Below, one piece after another: positions 17,229-26,417 of a DNA stretch of 64,000 bases (the first letter of the stretch is position 1; every line of letters begins with the position of its first letter). The position numbers and the translations under genes are program-made. The notes beneath the pieces were generated by a model. That model searched no databases and had not been told where the DNA came from. It saw only the letters and a list, made by a program, of their open reading frames with translations. This DNA comes from M55B112 sp040903745 (GTDB lineage Bacteria; Bacteroidota; Bacteroidia; Bacteroidales; GCA-2748055): positions 124,001 through 188,000 of the forward strand of contig JBBDUV010000006.1 in NCBI GenBank assembly GCA_040903745.1. Direction: 5' to 3'.

Positions 17229-17996
17229 CTACATCCTTGATTCAACAAAGTTCGTTAATGAGACAAAATCCTCAACACCCAACTGTTCCGGTTTTTTCGA
17301 CAACAGTTCATTTTCATCCCCCAAAGTTAGTAAAATTGTCCTTAAAGAGTTGCGTAACGTTTTCCTACGTTGATTAAAGGCGGTCTTTACCACCCTGAAA
17401 AACAATTTTTCATCGCAACCCAATTTTTGCGTCTTGTTTCTGTTTAAAGTGATCACGGAAGAGGTAACCTTTGGGGGAGGGAAGAAAGAGCCTGGTTTTA
17501 CATTGAACCTGAACCTGGTATCATAGTAGGCCTGAAGCAGTACAGAAAGTATCCCGTAAGTCTTTGATCCGGGGGGTGCAACAATTCGCTCCGCGACCTC
17601 CTTCTGTATCATACATACCACAGATTGTATGTACTGCCGCTGTTCCAGAACCCTGAAAAAAATCTGGCTTGATATATTATAGGGGAAATTACCGATGATA
17701 TGCAGGCCCTCCTCATGAAAGTGATTTTCGTCCATTTTTAGAAAATCTTCTCCGACTATTGTCTCCTTCAGCTCCGGATATTTTCGGACCAGATAATTTA
17801 CTGATTCACTGTCGATCTCAACAGGTATAAGCTTTTTTATGTTCTCCCGGATCAGATAATAGGTGAGAATTCCTTTTCCCGGGCCAATTTCCATCACAAT
17901 TTTCGCTTTATCTTCCGGCAATAATTTTACAACCCTTTCTGCTATGGAAGGATCGGTGAGAAAGTGCTGACCAAGATGTTTCTTTGGATAAACCAT
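17229..17996 (-). CDS. rsmA: 16S rRNA (adenine-N6,N6) dimethyltransferase RsmA/KsgA
   Basis: 255 residues from MVYPKKHLGQHFLTD, the family's standard N-terminus; an in-frame ATG at 18029 adds an unrelated hydrophobic peptide and is rejected. The SAM-binding motif EIGPGKGILTYYL and the catalytic NFPYNISSQI (NLPY type) are present. It dimethylates two adjacent adenines in helix 45 of 16S rRNA late in small-subunit assembly. It precedes mgtE. Confidence 0.95.
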   Translation of the reverse strand: MVYPKKHLGQHFLTDPSIAERVVKLLPEDKAKIVMEIGPGKGILTYYLIRENIKKLIPVEIDSESVNYLVRKYPELKETIVGEDFLKMDENHFHEEGLHIIGNFPYNISSQIFFRVLEQRQYIQSVVCMIQKEVAERIVAPPGSKTYGILSVLLQAYYDTRFRFNVKPGSFFPPPKVTSSVITLNRNKTQKLGCDEKLFFRVVKTAFNQRRKTLRNSLRTILLTLGDENELLSKKPEQLGVEDFVSLTNFVESRM

Positions 17997-18040
17997 GAAG
18001 ATAAAGATAGATTTCTTATTCAGACGCAATTTATAAATAT

Positions 18041-18048
18041 TAAATTTG
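18041..18048 (+). promoter_or_regulatory. -7 element of the PatB-like gene
   Basis: TAAATTTG, an exact TAnnTTTG match, 21 bases upstream of the ATG in the 73-base divergent gap. Confidence 0.4.
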
Positions 18049-18069
18049 AATTTTACTCAATAAAAGAAT

Positions 18070-19263
18070 ATGGACTACAATTTTGATAAGATCATCGACA
18101 GGCGGGGAACAGACTCTGTAAAGCACGACATTTTGAAATCGCTTTACGGCCGGGAGGATATTATTCCAATGTGGGTTGCTGACATGGATTTTGAAGTTCC
18201 CGTTTTCATCAGGGAGGCGGTAATGCAGAGAGCAAAACATGAAGTTTATGGTTACACTATCCGTCCGAAACGCTTTTACGAGACTATCGCAGGATGGTTA
18301 TCTGCCAGACATGGATGGGAGGTAGATCCGGGACAGATAGACTTCAGTCCGGGAGTTGTGCCTGCCCTTGTATTGGCTGTGCTTGGATTTACTGAGCCCG
18401 GCGATAAAGTTCTTGTGCAGACACCCGTCTATTTTCCGTTTTTCTCTTCAATTGAGAATCATGGAAGGGTGCTTGTAAATAATCAGCTTTGCGACGAGCA
18501 GGGCATTTATACGATTGATTTCAGTGATTTGGAAGAAAAATTCAGCAAAGGGGTAAAGATGATGCTGTTTTGTCATCCGCATAACCCCGTAGGAAGGGCC
18601 TGGAATAAAGGAGAGCTGACACAACTTGCTGAGCTGGCAATCAAATACAATGTACTGATAATCAGCGATGAGATCCATTCAGATCTTTTACTTTTCGGGC
18701 ATAAACATATACCTTTTACCACGATTAGTAATGAAATTGCCATGCAGACAATTACATGCATCGCACCGAGCAAAACCTTTAACCTTGCCGGTCTGCATAC
18801 AGCAGCTGTTGTGATCCAAAATCCGGCGTTGAAAAAGAGGTATGAAAAGGTTCTGGATGACATACATGTCGGGGGAGGAAACCTTTTCGGGTTTGTTGCT
18901 CTTGAAGCAGCTTATACCCATGGAGCTGCATGGCTTGACCAGCTGAACGGATACCTTGAAAAGAACTATTTGTTTCTTAGAAATCATCTTGAAACAGAGC
19001 TGCCATTTGTCAGAGTCAGTCCACTTGAAGCAACCTACCTTGCCTGGCTTAATTTCGAGACTTTGGGAATGAATGATAGAGAATTGATGAAGTTTATGGT
19101 CGCTAAGGCGAAGGTCGGATTGGTGGACGGTCCCAGGTTTGGTGCAGGAGGGGAACAATACCTTCGTATGAATATCGGTACTCCGCAGGCAGTTTTAAAG
19201 CAGGCACTTGAGCAGATAACAGGAGCGATTAGGGAAAATCTCCCGGAAATGTTTTACATTTAA
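18070..19263 (+). CDS. PatB/MalY-family PLP-dependent C-S lyase or aminotransferase
   Basis: 397 residues, fold type I PLP enzyme. MWVADMDFEVP near residue 38 is typical of MalY/PatB proteins; CHPHNPVGRAW, ISDEIHSDLL and the PLP-lysine segment APSKTFNLAGL (about 237-247) are all present. PatB members are cystathionine beta-lyases that also transaminate. It stands divergent to rsmA and 15 bases before the GAF gene, so the two may be co-transcribed. The exact substrate is not decidable here. Confidence 0.88.
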   Translation: MDYNFDKIIDRRGTDSVKHDILKSLYGREDIIPMWVADMDFEVPVFIREAVMQRAKHEVYGYTIRPKRFYETIAGWLSARHGWEVDPGQIDFSPGVVPALVLAVLGFTEPGDKVLVQTPVYFPFFSSIENHGRVLVNNQLCDEQGIYTIDFSDLEEKFSKGVKMMLFCHPHNPVGRAWNKGELTQLAELAIKYNVLIISDEIHSDLLLFGHKHIPFTTISNEIAMQTITCIAPSKTFNLAGLHTAAVVIQNPALKKRYEKVLDDIHVGGGNLFGFVALEAAYTHGAAWLDQLNGYLEKNYLFLRNHLETELPFVRVSPLEATYLAWLNFETLGMNDRELMKFMVAKAKVGLVDGPRFGAGGEQYLRMNIGTPQAVLKQALEQITGAIRENLPEMFYI

Positions 19264-19278
19264 GCAGCGGTTTTTCAG

Positions 19279-20253
19279 ATGATAAAAAGAAATTCCATAT
19301 TACTTCCGGCACTTATTTATGTCATCGTATTGCTTGGATTGCTGGTGATGATCGCTTTCTACCGTGACACAGAAGGTAAAATCCTTTTGTTCCTCGTTTC
19401 AGGGGCCATTATCCTTCTCCTATCAGGAGTGCTCTGTTTCTTCTTCTTTATTTATCTTCCGTTGTCGGGCCTGAAGGAAAAGATGAATTCAATCTCCAGG
19501 GCCGAGCCTGTTAAAAGAGAGAAAAATTATGAAGTGTTTGAGTTCAAACAGATGGCATTGGCATTGCAGCGGCACTTAAAGCGGCTCAACGAGATAACAT
19601 ATATTGCGAGTGATCTATCGAAAGGTAAAATTGAAGATAATTTTAAGGCGATGGGTGAGCAGGATGCGATTGGCCATGCTATCCTGAAATTAAAAGAGGG
19701 TATAATCCGGTCCAAAAAAGATGCCCTTGAAAGAAGGAGGCTGGATGAACAGCAAAACTGGGCATCCTCCGGATTGGCCAGATTTGGTGAGATACTGCGT
19801 GATTTTGAGCAAAATTTGGGTGATTCTACGAATACCTTTATTCGTGAATTGGTTAAATACGTTGATGTGGAGGCGGGTGGATTCTTTTTAATGAAGAGAA
19901 GCAATGAAGGTAATCAGGTTCTGCAACTGACCGGATTTTATGCGTTTGACCGTGAAAAGCAGCTTTCAAAAAACTACCTGCCGGGTGAGGGGCTGGTTGG
20001 TCGTTGTGCGGTGGAAAAGCTGAGCATTCTGATTACCGATGTTCCCGCAGACTATATCCGCATTCGTTCGGGGATGGGGGAAGATTATCCATCGACACTC
20101 TTGTTGGTACCGGTCATGTTCGATGATGAGGTCGCGGGAGTAATTGAGCTGGCTTCTTTTGGGGAGATTGAGCAATACAAGATAGATTTTCTGGAATCGT
20201 TAGGAAAAAGTGCTGCAGCTGTTATTTCCAAATTACAGATTTCGAACAATTAA
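19279..20253 (+). CDS. Membrane-anchored GAF-domain protein
   Basis: 324 residues. Two N-terminal transmembrane helices (about 7-25 and 34-58) precede a charged, probably helical linker (about 70-170) and a C-terminal GAF domain (about 180-318) with LPGEGLVGRCAVEKLSILITDVP and STLLLVPVMFDDEVAGVIEL. No kinase, cyclase or DNA-binding output domain follows, so it is probably a sensor or scaffold acting through a partner. The linker position resembles a HAMP region but no clear HAMP consensus was seen. It follows the PatB-like gene by 15 bases. Confidence 0.8.
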   Translation: MIKRNSILLPALIYVIVLLGLLVMIAFYRDTEGKILLFLVSGAIILLLSGVLCFFFFIYLPLSGLKEKMNSISRAEPVKREKNYEVFEFKQMALALQRHLKRLNEITYIASDLSKGKIEDNFKAMGEQDAIGHAILKLKEGIIRSKKDALERRRLDEQQNWASSGLARFGEILRDFEQNLGDSTNTFIRELVKYVDVEAGGFFLMKRSNEGNQVLQLTGFYAFDREKQLSKNYLPGEGLVGRCAVEKLSILITDVPADYIRIRSGMGEDYPSTLLLVPVMFDDEVAGVIELASFGEIEQYKIDFLESLGKSAAAVISKLQISNN

Positions 20254-20351
20254 GCAGCGTTTGCAGGCTCGGTCCTTATCAAGCACATAATGATATTGCG
20301 AGTTTCAGACTCACTGAGCTTGTAAAGCCGGTTCTTCCTGGTACGATTTGT

Positions 20352-21275
20352 TTAGTTGGTTGCTATTTTTTTCTTCCTGATTTTCCCCCAGGAAAGGATA
20401 ATCACCCCGAAGATGGTCACTATGCCTCCAAATACCTGAAGGTACGTTGGCAGAATGGAGAGGTAGATCATAGAACCGAGCAGCACGAACAGTCCACGCG
20501 TGGCCTGTATGATCATGGTCCTGGAGGCCTCGATAAACTTCAGCGCTGAATATTGTGCCAGTCCGGTTAAAAATGGACCGAGGATGGAGCCGGCAATGGT
20601 ATTGAAGATGGCGCTCCCCGGTACAGCCAGGCTTTCCTGCCGCACCAGGACAGCTGTCAACGCAAAGGTAAAGAGGAAGACCACCCTGTTGATGGTAAGG
20701 ATGCTCGGGTGCAGTTTTTTGATATTTTTCTTTGAGAAGACGATGCTGGTTGACAGGAAAAGCGAGGAGAGCAGGATCCAGCCACTGCCGTTGCTGAAAA
20801 ACTGGGCGACAGTCATATCGCGGGTATAGGTGATCATAACTACTCCCCCGATGGTCAGAAGGATTCCGATGGCCTCTGCGGTGGTGAATCTTTCGCCCAG
20901 GTAGCGGATCCCGAAGAGGGTTACAAAAATTGGGGTGGCATTAGAGAGAAAGGAGACGACTGCCGGATTTTCGGCCAACTGGATTGCGAGGAACAGGGAG
21001 AGTGCAGCACCCAGTTCAAGGAGGCCGATGACCAGCAGGTTGAGCCTTGATCCTCTTTCGAGTTGTGGAATTTTTTTGATCATCCCGGTGGAGAAGATAT
21101 AGATTCCGCTCCACAGCAGGGCGAATCCAAACCAGTAGAACTGGAACTGGAAAAAGTTTATCTCTAGCAATGCAGCTTTAGAGAATACATACACATTGGC
21201 CATCCCCAGGGTTGCCAGGAAAGCCAGGCCGATGCCTTTTACCGCGGGACTAAGATTGAATAAAAAATTTTTCAT
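20352..21275 (-). CDS. EamA-type DMT family transporter
   Basis: 307 residues from the ATG at 21275; the longer frame from 21335 runs through the pgi terminator and adds a polar peptide. Ten hydrophobic segments in two EamA repeats are seen, with IQLAENPAVVSFLSNATPIFV and the matching FIEASRTMIIQATRGLFVLL in the second half. The family exports small metabolites; the substrate is unknown. The gene is downstream of pgi on the same strand but separated by a likely terminator. Confidence 0.85.
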   Translation of the reverse strand: MKNFLFNLSPAVKGIGLAFLATLGMANVYVFSKAALLEINFFQFQFYWFGFALLWSGIYIFSTGMIKKIPQLERGSRLNLLVIGLLELGAALSLFLAIQLAENPAVVSFLSNATPIFVTLFGIRYLGERFTTAEAIGILLTIGGVVMITYTRDMTVAQFFSNGSGWILLSSLFLSTSIVFSKKNIKKLHPSILTINRVVFLFTFALTAVLVRQESLAVPGSAIFNTIAGSILGPFLTGLAQYSALKFIEASRTMIIQATRGLFVLLGSMIYLSILPTYLQVFGGIVTIFGVIILSWGKIRKKKIATN

Positions 21276-21303
21276 AAAAAAAGACCGGAAAATATCAGGT
21301 CTT
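21275..21303 (-). terminator. Intrinsic terminator downstream of pgi
   Basis: On the minus strand AAGACC pairs with GGTCTT around 11 bases, and the right arm runs into a seven-T tract. It is about 110 bases after the pgi stop and its T tract touches the ATG of the next gene. Confidence 0.5.
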
Positions 21304-21412
21304 GAAACATTTGTGTGCGTACTTTGTTCGCACAATCCTGTTACCAGGTTTTATGAGGTCCGAACACGCATCCAGGCTTACCGACGCATATTTGCTGAAT
21401 CTCTTGGTTTAA

Positions 21413-22750
21413 TCAGAGACGTTTCCTGATCTTTTTTGTCTCCTCCTCGAATCCAGGTTTTTCGAGCAGGGCAAACATGTTTTTTTTGTAGGCTTCCACC
21501 CCCGGTTGGTCGAATGGGTTTACCCCGAGCATATAGCCGCTGATACCGCATGCCAGCTCGAAGAAGTAGATAAGCTGGCCCAGGTAGCGGGCGCTTAGGC
21601 GGGGTATTTCGATTCTGATATTCGGGACCTTACCGTCGATATGTGCCAGGGTGGTTCCCAGCTCAGCCATCTTGTTGATCTCATCGATGTTTTTCCCTGC
21701 AATGTAGTTGAGTCCGTCAAGGTCGTTATCATCGGAGGGTATTTTCACGGAAGTGTCGGCCCGGGCTATTGAAAGGACCGTTTCAAAGAGGAGGCGTTCA
21801 CCATCCTGAATATATTGTCCCATGGAATGGAGGTCGGATGAGTTATCCACTGCGGCCGGGAAGATCCCTTTTCCTTCTTTCCCTTCACTTTCGCCATACA
21901 GCTGCTTCCACCACTCTGAGAAGTAGTGCAGTTTGCTGTGGTAGTTGACCATGACCTCGATCTTCTTCCCTTTTCGGTAGAGTGCGTTCCTGGTGGCAGC
22001 ATAGAGCAGTGCCGGGTTCTCAGTAAGGCTGGTTTTTTCGAGACAGGTTTTTTCCATCTCTTTGGCGCCTTCTACCAGCTGTCGAATATCGAAGCCTGCA
22101 GCGGCGAGGGGAAATAGGCCCACGGGTGTTAGAACAGAAAATCTACCCCCAACATCATCTGGGATATCAAATGTTTCGTATTCCTCCTGCTCAGCAAGTT
22201 TCCTAAGGGCGCCTTTGCTTGCGTCGGTGATGGCGACGATCCGGGAGACAGCCTCTTTGGCACCTACCTTTTTGACCAGGTGTTCTCTGAGTATCCGGAA
22301 GGCGATAGCCGGTTCGGTGGTGGTGCCCGATTTGGAGATTACCACGATGGAGTAACTATAGCGGTTGAGAGCCTCAATGAGCTCCTGCATATAATCTTCA
22401 CCGATATGATGACCGGCGAAGATCATCACCGGTTTTTCTTTTTTCTCCTTTAGCATTTCGAAGCTGCCGGAGAGGGCATCATTTACAGCTTTTGCTCCCA
22501 GGTAGGATCCGCCGATACCGATGACGATCAGGATCTCAGATTTGCTTTTGAGTCGTTCGGAGCATCTTTCGATACTTTTCAACTCCTCATCGGTTATAGA
22601 GGAGGGGAGGTTGAGCCAGCCGAGAAAATCATTTCCTTTTCCGGTGGCTTGTTTAAGTTTTTCCAGTTGTGTGGCTGCTTCCTTCTGTAACTCTTTTATT
22701 TCTTGTTCAGGAATAAACCCGAATACATTTCTTACATCCAGTTTGATCAT
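21413..22750 (-). CDS. pgi: Glucose-6-phosphate isomerase
   Basis: 445 residues from MIKLDVRNVFGF; an in-frame ATG at 22789 adds a peptide unlike the family and is rejected. VIGIGGSYLGAKAV, VVISKSGTTTEPAIAF and the C-terminal FDQPGVEAYKKNMF are the isomerase signatures. It interconverts glucose 6-phosphate and fructose 6-phosphate. The length matches the short bacterial type. Upstream lies the structured intergenic region 22781-23020. Confidence 0.95.
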   Translation of the reverse strand: MIKLDVRNVFGFIPEQEIKELQKEAATQLEKLKQATGKGNDFLGWLNLPSSITDEELKSIERCSERLKSKSEILIVIGIGGSYLGAKAVNDALSGSFEMLKEKKEKPVMIFAGHHIGEDYMQELIEALNRYSYSIVVISKSGTTTEPAIAFRILREHLVKKVGAKEAVSRIVAITDASKGALRKLAEQEEYETFDIPDDVGGRFSVLTPVGLFPLAAAGFDIRQLVEGAKEMEKTCLEKTSLTENPALLYAATRNALYRKGKKIEVMVNYHSKLHYFSEWWKQLYGESEGKEGKGIFPAAVDNSSDLHSMGQYIQDGERLLFETVLSIARADTSVKIPSDDNDLDGLNYIAGKNIDEINKMAELGTTLAHIDGKVPNIRIEIPRLSARYLGQLIYFFELACGISGYMLGVNPFDQPGVEAYKKNMFALLEKPGFEEETKKIRKRL

Positions 22751-22780
22751 AGAAATTTGAATAATAATTAGTGTTTGTCT

Positions 22781-22849
22781 AAACGTCAACTACTGCGTTA
22801 TTATTCGCTGCGCTCATGAGCTAAAGGTTCTCGTTTTTGAAGCAGCGAA
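22781..22849. repeat. Second copy of the structured intergenic motif, with inverted repeat
   Basis: ACGTCAACTACTGCGTTAT (within 22781-22801) closely matches the minus-strand motif at 15806-15826. It is followed by TTCGCTGC (22804-22811) paired with GCAGCGAA (22842-22849), with the palindrome CTCATGAG (22813-22820) inside. No coding frame is convincing. Confidence 0.6.
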
Positions 22850-22965
22850 ACTGTTTAACATGGGTGTAAAAGTATAAAATTTTCTGTCAAAAAGATGTTG
22901 CAAGGCAGTTGCTTTTACAGCAAAATGATTCCCATCCGGTCCGAATAGGGCCGAAAGGGTAAATA

Positions 22966-23020
22966 GCAACTGCGGTTGCACTGCGATCAGGCTATAGCTC
23001 TTGCGTTCACCCAGCTATAG
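22966..23020. repeat. Two short perfect hairpins after the DUF1080 gene
   Basis: GCAAC-TGCG-GTTGC (22966-22979) and CTATAGCT (22992-22999) paired with AGCTATAG (23013-23020). They lie 10-65 bases beyond the minus-strand stop at 23030, without a T tract. Confidence 0.5.
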
Positions 23021-23029
23021 AATTAAGAA

Positions 23030-23677
23030 TTATTTAATTGGCGTCAGATAGATGTTCCTGAATTCCAGCGGGCCACCTTCAGACTGAATGCAAATACTTC
23101 CTTTGGATTTTGTAGGTGCGGTCCCCAGGTTTTGAATAACACCGTTTACCTTCAGTTCAATTTCTTCTTTGGTAACTTTTATATCATAGCTGTTCCATTG
23201 GCCTGGCGCAAGCTCTGAGCTCTCTTCGAATTTTGGAATTACCTTGATGCGGTTCTCTTCCGATTCTACCAGGTAAGCAGTATCCTGTACCGTTATTCCG
23301 GCTCCTTTGCCGATCAGTACAAAATCGCCTGCCTTTCCAGCCATGAGTTGTGCCTCGATGCAATTGGGCCAGAGCACATCTTCGCCGGTTGCATGCAGAA
23401 GGATACCGCTGTTCTTCGGATCTTCCATCCATCTCCATTCCAGATGAAGTTCATATGAATCGTACTCCTCCTTTGTGCGGATATAACCATTGGGAATGCC
23501 GCCGACATAGAGCTTCCCCTCTTCTGCGTGGAAAACTGATTCCTGTTCGATGCTATCCGGAAGAAAGATGATCCAGTTGTCGAAATTATCTCCGCCAAAG
23601 AGTTCAATTTTTTCTGTTTCGTTGCAGGCAGCGAGTAGCAGCATTGCAACCACAGTGAAGACGAATATTTTTTTCAT
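23030..23677 (-). CDS. DUF1080 (3-keto-disaccharide hydrolase-like) lipoprotein
   Basis: 215 residues. The signal MKKIFVFTVVAMLLLAAC gives a lipobox with Cys 18. The mature domain, from ELFGGDNFDNWIIF to FRNIYLTP, is a DUF1080 concanavalin-like sandwich; ELHLEWRWMEDPKNSGILLH is the usual central strand region. Recent work links this family to hydrolysis of 3-keto-disaccharides, but the activity of this protein is inferred only. A broken relative lies at 26421-26921. Confidence 0.82.
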   Translation of the reverse strand: MKKIFVFTVVAMLLLAACNETEKIELFGGDNFDNWIIFLPDSIEQESVFHAEEGKLYVGGIPNGYIRTKEEYDSYELHLEWRWMEDPKNSGILLHATGEDVLWPNCIEAQLMAGKAGDFVLIGKGAGITVQDTAYLVESEENRIKVIPKFEESSELAPGQWNSYDIKVTKEEIELKVNGVIQNLGTAPTKSKGSICIQSEGGPLEFRNIYLTPIK

Positions 23678-23744
23678 TTTTCAGGGTTTAATAGTTAAAT
23701 ATTTAGTAATTATTGACATAAATATATGATTGAAAGCGTACTTT

Positions 23745-24569
23745 TTAGTAGACCTCTTCAACAAATGTTTGTTCTGTAATCGGTGGACGTATATATCCCT
23801 CCTTATTGATCGGAGGGAGTTCTATTTTTTTGTGGGATACCCCTTTATAAGGGATCATGGAGAGCAGGTGCAGGATGCAGTTGAGCCTGGCCCTTCTTTT
23901 ATCATCTGCATTTACTACATACCATGGAGCTATTTTAGAATCGGTATAAGCAAACATCTCATCCTTTGCGCGTGAGTATTCGACCCAGCGGGATCTTGAT
24001 TCCAGGTCCATGGGACTGAATTTCCAGCGTTTGAGTGGATCATTAATTCTTTCGCGAAAGCGTTTGTCTTGTTCCTCATCGCTTACAGAGAACCAGTATT
24101 TGATCAGTATGATCCCCGACTGGATCAACATCTCTTCGTACCTTGGACAGCTGCGTAGGAATTCCCAGTACTCTTCTTCCGTGCAGAAGCCCATGACCCG
24201 CTCGACACCGGCCCTGTTATACCAGCTGCGGTCGAAAAGAACCATCTCTCCCGCTGCAGGCAGGTGGGAAACATAGCGTTGAAAATACCACTGGGCTTTT
24301 TCCCTTTCTGTGGGGACCCCGAGTGCGACTACGCGACAGATGCGTGGATTCAGGCGCTGGGTAATTCTTTTAATAACACCCCCTTTACCGGCTGCATCAC
24401 GCCCCTCGAACACCACGACTACCCTGAGTCCCTCTTTTTTCACCCATTCGTGCATTTTTACCAGTTCCAGCTGCAGTTTATCAAGTTCATTAAAATAAAA
24501 CTTTTTTTTCAGTCTGCCCGATTTTGTTTCCGGGTGTTTTTGGTTTTTTTTGCCGCTTTTATTGGTCAT
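23745..24569 (-). CDS. ppk2: Polyphosphate kinase 2 (PPK2 family)
   Basis: 274 residues. Walker A is FEGRDAAGKGG (about 56-66) and Walker B FDRSWYNRAGVERVMGF (about 118); FRERINDPLKRWKFSPMD is the lid/phosphate-contact segment of one-domain PPK2. These enzymes use polyphosphate to phosphorylate nucleoside diphosphates (class I) or monophosphates (class II); the length and motifs favour class I, but class calling needs alignment. Single gene with its own promoter. Confidence 0.92.
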   Translation of the reverse strand: MTNKSGKKNQKHPETKSGRLKKKFYFNELDKLQLELVKMHEWVKKEGLRVVVVFEGRDAAGKGGVIKRITQRLNPRICRVVALGVPTEREKAQWYFQRYVSHLPAAGEMVLFDRSWYNRAGVERVMGFCTEEEYWEFLRSCPRYEEMLIQSGIILIKYWFSVSDEEQDKRFRERINDPLKRWKFSPMDLESRSRWVEYSRAKDEMFAYTDSKIAPWYVVNADDKRRARLNCILHLLSMIPYKGVSHKKIELPPINKEGYIRPPITEQTFVEEVY

Positions 24570-24614
24570 TTTTTTGTTTTGGGGTTTTTAGAAGTAACTA
24601 TAGCATAAAATTAG

Positions 24615-24643
24615 CAAAAATATTTAACCAGCTGCAGATGCAA
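24615..24643 (-). promoter_or_regulatory. Promoter of ppk2
   Basis: Minus-strand TTG (24641-24643), 18 bases, then TATTTTTG (24615-24622): both elements of the Bacteroidota promoter at near-normal spacing, 45 bases upstream of the ATG. Confidence 0.45.
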
Positions 24644-24722
24644 TACTGGGAGATTTATTCGTTTACCAGTGCAATTTAGACTAAATTTAGGATCTATTAA
24701 AATTCAGTAAAAGATTTTATTT

Positions 24723-25685
24723 ATGAGAGCAGTGTACATTAATGGGTATGGAGGACCGGAGGAACTCGTTTACGGGGAACTTGATGATTCGGTACCTGGA
24801 AAAAATGAGGTTTTGATACGTGTAGCTGCAGCCGCTGTGAATCCGGTCGATTGGAAGATACGTGAAGGGAGGTTGAAGATCATTACGGGAAAGAATTTTC
24901 CAATGATCATGGGAGTAGAGCTTTCCGGGAATGTGGTTTCTGTTGGAAAAGATGTTACGGATCTGAACCCGGGCGACCGGGTTTTTGCAGGATTGAGTCA
25001 TCAGGGAGGTGCTTATGCGGAGCTTGTGGCGGTTGATCGCGGGAAGGTAAGCAGGATCCCTGATGAGCTGCCTTTTATCGAGGCGTCAACGCTGGCAGTG
25101 GCCGGGGTAACACCGTTGCAAGCCTTCACGTTGCATTACCACCTTCAACCGGGGGATGAGGTGTTGATTAACGGAGGATCAGGTGGTTTGGGAACATATG
25201 CCATACAGATCGCAAAGGTATTGGGAGCGCGGGTGACCGCAATTTGCAGTGAACGGAATATTGAGCTGGTTAAGCGTCTGGGTGCAGATGAGGTGATCGA
25301 TTATAACCAGGAAAATTTCCGGAGCAGGAAGAATGCTTTCAATGTGATTATTGATGCTGCATCCAATGCATCGTTTTCCAATACCAAGCAATGTCTGAAG
25401 AGAGGTGGGATGTTGATCAAGTTGAATCTGTCTCCGGGTGCGCTGCTAGTTGGCTTATGGTCGAGGTTATTTCTGAGCCGGAAAATGAAATTGATTTTAT
25501 TAAAGAATCGTCCGGAGGATATTCAATGGATGATTGACCGGGTTGCAGAGGGTAAGATCAGCGTAGTTGTCGACAGAATATATTCACTTGGTGAAGCGGG
25601 TGAAGCCCAGGAGTACAGTCAGAGTGGCAGAGCCAGGGGCAAAATTGTGCTTGCAGTTGATGATCAGGGTGCCGGTAAGGAATAA
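24723..25685 (+). CDS. Zinc-independent MDR family alcohol dehydrogenase/quinone oxidoreductase
   Basis: 320 residues. AAAVNPVDWKIREG and VELSGNVVSVGKDV are the GroES-like N-terminal blocks of medium-chain reductases, and INGGSGGLGTYAIQIAKVLG is the NADP(H)-binding Rossmann motif. No structural-zinc Cys cluster is present, pointing to the quinone oxidoreductase side of the family. The substrate is unknown. Single gene, convergent with upp. Confidence 0.85.
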   Translation: MRAVYINGYGGPEELVYGELDDSVPGKNEVLIRVAAAAVNPVDWKIREGRLKIITGKNFPMIMGVELSGNVVSVGKDVTDLNPGDRVFAGLSHQGGAYAELVAVDRGKVSRIPDELPFIEASTLAVAGVTPLQAFTLHYHLQPGDEVLINGGSGGLGTYAIQIAKVLGARVTAICSERNIELVKRLGADEVIDYNQENFRSRKNAFNVIIDAASNASFSNTKQCLKRGGMLIKLNLSPGALLVGLWSRLFLSRKMKLILLKNRPEDIQWMIDRVAEGKISVVVDRIYSLGEAGEAQEYSQSGRARGKIVLAVDDQGAGKE

Positions 25686-25752
25686 ACTATTGGTTGATTT
25701 TCTGTAATTAAAGCTTCGTGCATCAGGTTCTGTGAATTTGGCGGCCTGGGTT

Positions 25753-26373
25753 TTATTTGGTGCCAAAAAGCCTGTCTCCTGCATCTCCCAGCCCAGGAAC
25801 GATGTAGCCTTTCTCATTCAGTTTTTCATCGAGGGCCGAGAGATAAATGTCAACATCAGGATGCTCGCTTTCGATTTTTGCAACGCCCTCAGGGGCTCCC
25901 ACGATGCAAACAAGTCTGATCTGCCGGGCGCCCTGGGTTTTCAGATAGGCAATGGTGGCTGACGCACTTCCACCGGTGGCCAGCATCGGATCAAGAATCA
26001 TCACTACTGATTCAGGAACACAGGGAGGGAGTTTGGCATAGTATTCCTGTGGCTTCAGGGTTTCAGGGTCGCGGTATATACCAACATGTCCTACTTTTGC
26101 AATGGGAATAAGGTTTGTAATACCATCTACCATCCCCAATCCGGCCCTAAGTACAGGCACCAGAACAATTGGAGTAGCGAGTTCATAGGTGTTGCATTCC
26201 CCGATCGGGGTTTCTATTAACACATCTTTTAATGGGAGATCCCGGCTGATTTCGTATGCCATTAATCCGGCGATCTCACCCACTGCTTCCCGGAAATCTT
26301 TGGTGCCTGTCTCTCTTTTCCGGATCTGTGTCAGTTTATGTGTTATAAGAGGATGCTTCAACAGATGTAACAT
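25753..26373 (-). CDS. upp: Uracil phosphoribosyltransferase
   Basis: 206 residues. The PRPP-binding motif MILDPMLATGGSA and the uracil-binding C-terminus YIVPGLGDAGDRLFG are intact. It salvages uracil to UMP. Single gene; the divergent neighbour is a gene fragment only 47 bases away. Confidence 0.94.
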   Translation of the reverse strand: MLHLLKHPLITHKLTQIRKRETGTKDFREAVGEIAGLMAYEISRDLPLKDVLIETPIGECNTYELATPIVLVPVLRAGLGMVDGITNLIPIAKVGHVGIYRDPETLKPQEYYAKLPPCVPESVVMILDPMLATGGSASATIAYLKTQGARQIRLVCIVGAPEGVAKIESEHPDVDIYLSALDEKLNEKGYIVPGLGDAGDRLFGTK

Positions 26374-26417
26374 AGTCGTTTTTTTTATAAAGGTAAAAAA
26401 ATATTGCTGAGCTATGA

